Of a stretch of DNA of 64,000 nucleotides, positions 61,393 to 64,000 are shown piece by piece; position 1 is the first letter of the stretch, and each line of letters opens with the position of its first letter. The notes beneath the pieces were generated by a model. It ran no database searches. It had not been told where the DNA came from and worked only from the letters and a program-made list of their open reading frames with translations. The DNA is taken from assembly GCF_026000435.1 (NCBI RefSeq), contig NZ_AP026763.1:2480001-2544000 (forward strand). The letters are read 5' to 3'. This DNA is from Vibrio sp. STUT-A11. GTDB taxonomy: Bacteria; Pseudomonadota; Gammaproteobacteria; Enterobacterales; Vibrionaceae. A program made the translations under genes and the position numbers.

Positions 61393-61842
61393 ATGAAATT
61401 GAAACTTGTAACTTTTGCAATGCTTGCGACCGTATCCGCCAATGTATTGGCAGCCGATGTCATTAACCACAAGTCGCCATATTGTGGCTGTTGTGGTGAC
61501 TGGACAAAACACATGGAAGAGAACGGCTTTACGGTCGAAGAAAAACTGCATGATGATATTAATGCCATCAAACGCGAATTAGGCATGAACAACCAACAGC
61601 TCTACTCTTGCCATACAGCAGAAATAAACGGTTATCTGTTTGAAGGACACGTGCCAGCAGCCGATATTAAAGCCTTCTTGGAAAACCCACCGAAGAATGC
61701 GAAAGGTCTGACGGTTCCTGGAATGCCTGTAGGCTCTCCAGGCATGGAGTATGGCGATAAAAAGGACAGTTACACCGTTTACGCTTTCAATGAAAAAGGA
61801 CAAGTTTCGGCCTTTAGTCACCACAAAGGTAACGACGAATAG
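61393..61842 (+). CDS. DUF411 family periplasmic metal-binding protein
   Basis: 149 residues with a signal peptide (MKLKLVTFAMLATVSANVLA). Motif PYCGCCGDWTKHMEENGF right after the first strand is typical of DUF411 proteins, which sit in copper-resistance loci, and VPGMPVGSPGMEYG is the second signature. Cys, His and Met residues throughout suit Cu+ binding. It starts 21 bases after copA with its own TGAGGG ribosome-binding site, so both should answer to copper. A periplasmic copper-handling role is inferred from context. Confidence 0.9.
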   Translation: MKLKLVTFAMLATVSANVLAADVINHKSPYCGCCGDWTKHMEENGFTVEEKLHDDINAIKRELGMNNQQLYSCHTAEINGYLFEGHVPAADIKAFLENPPKNAKGLTVPGMPVGSPGMEYGDKKDSYTVYAFNEKGQVSAFSHHKGNDE

Positions 61843-61846
61843 AATA

Positions 61847-61882
61847 AAGCCCAGCTCTTAACACAGATGCTGGGCTTTTTCT
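61847..61882. terminator. Terminator of copA-DUF411
   Basis: Nine-bp stem AAGCCCAGC/GCTGGGCTT, 13-base loop, T run on the plus side; a shorter TTATT on the minus side may serve the convergent porin gene. Confidence 0.85.
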
Positions 61883-61914
61883 TAGCAACTTAATGGACAA
61901 TTAAGACGAAATCG

Positions 61915-62607
61915 TTAGAAACCGTAAGAAGCACCAAATACAAAGGCGTTATTCACTAGGCTGTCTCCATTAGCATTTTCTGCGCCATGAGCCTGAGAGC
62001 GAAGTTCAAAGTATGGTTGAACGCCTTTACGAGTCCATGTCGCACGGAACTCGTGGTCCATTGTATCGGCATCAATCATGTATACGTTATTGTAGCTTAG
62101 TGTCACATCTTCATTCATCACGTAACCAATGCGGTTATCCATGCGGTAGTCCGTATCTGCATCTGCGTCTGTTGCATCAATATGTGCACGCGTGCGGTTG
62201 CTCAGAGAAATACCGTTATCGAAGTTGTAACCAATTTTCACCAGTGGACGGTATTGAATATTTTCGCCCGCTGAGAACAAGTGTTGGTAACCTGCTGCAA
62301 CCCACAGACGATCAGTGATATTAAATGACTGCTCTCCCCCGAGCGTAATGTAAGGTGTTATGTTCCCTGCGCCACCATTTTTGCTTTCTAGTTTGCCAAG
62401 TTGAATACCATCAAACTCGGTGTAAACCGTAAAGCCACCAAATGAATTATCGAAAGTATGACCAGCTTCTATTGTAGAAGTCACGTCTGAGCCGTGAATT
62501 CGACCATCATCGTGAAATTGAACGTTACCTGTTACGTAAGAAGAACCAGCAAATGCGCTAGAAGCGAAAGCGAGAGAAAGAGCACTCAGTGCAAAAATGT
62601 ATTTCAT
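61915..62607 (-). CDS. KdgM-family small outer-membrane porin
   Basis: 230 residues with a signal peptide (MKYIFALSALSLAFASSAFA). The mature part is an all-beta barrel of about 12 strands with alternating hydrophobics, ending in ASYGF with a C-terminal Phe, the outer-membrane insertion signal. Size and sequence character (YVTGNVQFHDDGRIHGSDV, YNNVYMIDADTMDHEFRATW) fit oligogalacturonate-porin KdgM relatives, used for acidic oligosaccharides. No uronate genes are nearby, so the substrate is unknown. Monocistronic with a long leader. Confidence 0.7.
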   Translation of the reverse strand: MKYIFALSALSLAFASSAFAGSSYVTGNVQFHDDGRIHGSDVTSTIEAGHTFDNSFGGFTVYTEFDGIQLGKLESKNGGAGNITPYITLGGEQSFNITDRLWVAAGYQHLFSAGENIQYRPLVKIGYNFDNGISLSNRTRAHIDATDADADTDYRMDNRIGYVMNEDVTLSYNNVYMIDADTMDHEFRATWTRKGVQPYFELRSQAHGAENANGDSLVNNAFVFGASYGF

Positions 62608-63200
62608 AATAACTGCCTTTGTTTATTCACGTTATGTGATGGTTCCACGTTCGTCGGTTCCCTTACATAACAAAATTTGGAATCTGCCTTGGTGGGCAGA
62701 GGCAATATTGAAACAATTAATTTTCGATGAAAAATAAATCCTTTAAAAAGGTGATCCTGTTCAAAACTGACGATACAGACCAGACAAAAACCTTCTAAAT
62801 ACAGTTAATTACATTAAATAGAAAAAATCAGTTAAAAATACAACATCCGACCCACATCACAACAAACCGAACAATTAAGAGCAATTTAAGAATCCAGATC
62901 ACACTCTCAAATTAAATCTGCGCCAAAATCTTTTTTGTTGATGCGAAATAATTAGATTTCGATCACACTTAATTCACGTATAAAAATAAATACCACCTCG
63001 CAAAAGCGACGAGTTTACCGTGACAACTTTATCGTGCGCTCTTAGCTTAGACAGCTATTCACATTCAAATGAGTTACCTAAAACCTGTTCTATTCTCAAT
63101 AAGACATCAAACTTTGGTTTCGGTATAAAGTGATGTACTAATGTGCTTGCAAAATGCTGGATAAAAGGTGCTATCCGGGTTTCATTTCAAGGAAAATAAT
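62608..63200. other. Divergent region between the KdgM-type porin and the TraB-type gene
   Basis: 593 bases, AT-rich. Notable: a hairpin TCTGCC/GGCAGA in the porin leader near 62680-62697, and a palindrome CGAAAT-N6-ATTTCG at 62944-62961 that could be an operator. No ORF or terminator found; both promoters should be here. Confidence 0.55.
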
Positions 63201-64000
63201 ATGTTTCGCCTCATGACCTTCGTGTCCTCGTTCATCGTCCTCTTTACTTCCTTTTCGTCCAGTGCGGAGCCACAACACTGGTTAGCCAAAAAAGGGGAAA
63301 CAGAATATATGATCATTGGCTCAGTACATGTGGGGGATAAATCCATGTATCCCTTGCCTAAGAATCTACTCGATCACCTAAGCGAAAGTTCTGGGTTGAT
63401 CATTGAAGCGGACGTGAGAAGTAGTGAGGGTGCCATTTATCCACCGTTATCTACTCGAACCAAGGCTGTACTGAACAAAGCGGAGCGTCTGCAGCTGATT
63501 AAAATAGCCAATGATTTGCAGATTCCGGAAACTCAGTTGTTAAATGCCCCACCTTGGAATGCAGCCCTCGCCATTCAACTCGCGTTGGTGAATAAACTGG
63601 GTTATGTATCCACAGAAGGTGTCGATATGCACTTGATTGAACTGGCAGAAAAAAGCGATATTCCTATCATTTCGTTCGAATCAGTGCAGTTCCAAATCGA
63701 TTTGATTGCTGGCCAACCAGATGAAGGCAAAGAGATGCTACTTTCATCCATCAATGAATATGAAGCAGGAGAGGAACTGGTCGAGTGTCTGATTGAAAGC
63801 TGGAAAAGTGGCGATGGTAGCATGTTGGAAGAAGCATCGTTAACTGACAAAGCAACAGAAGAGTTCAATGAAGCCTTTTTGTATTCACGTAATAAAGACT
63901 GGGCAGAAAAGCTCGACAACGGCAGCATACTGCCACAAAAGCAAGGCCGCTATACGGTTGTAGTTGGCAGCCTGCATCTCGTTGGTAGAGGCAACTTAAT
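63201..64000 (+). CDS. TraB/GumN family protein, 3' end cut by window
   Basis: Open frame from ATG 63201 to the window end, 266 codons seen, no stop reached. AAGGAAA precedes the ATG. Signal peptide (FVSSFIVLFTSFSSSA), then the TraB/GumN start IIGSVHVGDKSMYPLP, with the conserved G-x-H-x-G pattern, LIIEADVR, and near the window edge a second VVVGSLHLVGRGNL motif typical of the C-terminal part. The family has conserved Glu and His residues and relates to Tiki-type proteases; in bacteria the role is not settled. Probably envelope-located. Confidence 0.85.
   Translation, partial: MFRLMTFVSSFIVLFTSFSSSAEPQHWLAKKGETEYMIIGSVHVGDKSMYPLPKNLLDHLSESSGLIIEADVRSSEGAIYPPLSTRTKAVLNKAERLQLIKIANDLQIPETQLLNAPPWNAALAIQLALVNKLGYVSTEGVDMHLIELAEKSDIPIISFESVQFQIDLIAGQPDEGKEMLLSSINEYEAGEELVECLIESWKSGDGSMLEEASLTDKATEEFNEAFLYSRNKDWAEKLDNGSILPQKQGRYTVVVGSLHLVGRGNL

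Noticed and set aside
1..64000. CRISPR arrays, prophage, transposases, rRNA, integron (VCR) repeats
   Set aside because: Looked for direct-repeat/spacer periodicity, recombinase motifs, rRNA sequence and VCR-like repeats; none seen.

Overview
The window is chromosomal DNA from a marine Vibrio, most probably of the Harveyi clade (V. harveyi, V. campbellii, V. parahaemolyticus and relatives). The evidence is the htpG/toxR/toxS arrangement, a polar flagellar cluster containing the Vibrio-type accessory genes flgO, flgP and flgT, a chitoporin-like OprD-family porin, and base composition and codon use that stay even along the window. Almost all of it looks like core chromosome. I see no prophage, integrase, transposase or CRISPR array. 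Species assignment is inference.

Layout. 1-2.3 kb: 3' part of nagA, then nagC (amino-sugar catabolism and its repressor). 2.4-8.2 kb: CPA2 antiporter, asnB, rfaH, POT peptide symporter. 8.3-14 kb: hemH, adk and htpG on the minus strand, then divergent toxRS. 14-15 kb: a TauE/SafE-type permease with a one-base frameshift, and a SelW-like protein. 15.1-18.4 kb (minus): yfcE, a zinc-ribbon membrane protein, and a tightly overlapping four-gene operon (two DUF1538 membrane proteins, a PII-like protein, a CBS-pair protein). 18.6-24.6 kb: yfcH, an SDR, cnoX, a stomatin/NfeD pair and small envelope proteins. 24.6-29.6 kb (minus): chitoporin-like porin, ligA, zipA. 29.8-34.8 kb: cysZ, cysK, then ptsH-ptsI-crr. 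35.3-54.4 kb: flagellar and chemotaxis cluster. 54.5-58.4 kb: tRNA-Arg(CCU), an unrecognised protein with two AP2-like segments, ompA, gltX. 58.5-61.9 kb: a CueR-type promoter, copA and a DUF411 metal-binding protein. 61.9-64 kb: a KdgM-type porin and a TraB/GumN protein cut by the window end.

The flagellar block is organised as flgBCDE, flgFGHIJ, flgKL and flaC on the minus strand, with cheV-cheR upstream, flgA-flgM-flgN on the plus strand, and flgOP divergent from flgT. Sites matching the sigma-54 consensus lie upstream of flgB, flgF, flgK and flgT, with a weaker one upstream of flaC. A sigma-28 site lies upstream of flgM. This fits the known Vibrio polar-flagellum cascade. Other readable regulatory sites are a sigma-32 promoter for htpG, a CueR/CopA promoter, a NagC-like palindrome upstream of the chitin porin, and an unexplained PurR-like palindrome in the ompA-gltX gap.

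The least explained items are: the DUF1538-DUF1538-PII-CBS operon; the structured 0.5-kb gap before cnoX with a 21-residue hydrophobic ORF and a UUCG-loop terminator; the AT-rich islet around 23.4-24.1 kb with a tiny secreted two-cysteine protein; the frameshifted permease; an 11-codon ORF coupled to cysZ by ATGA overlap; and several inverted-repeat elements in intergenic DNA.
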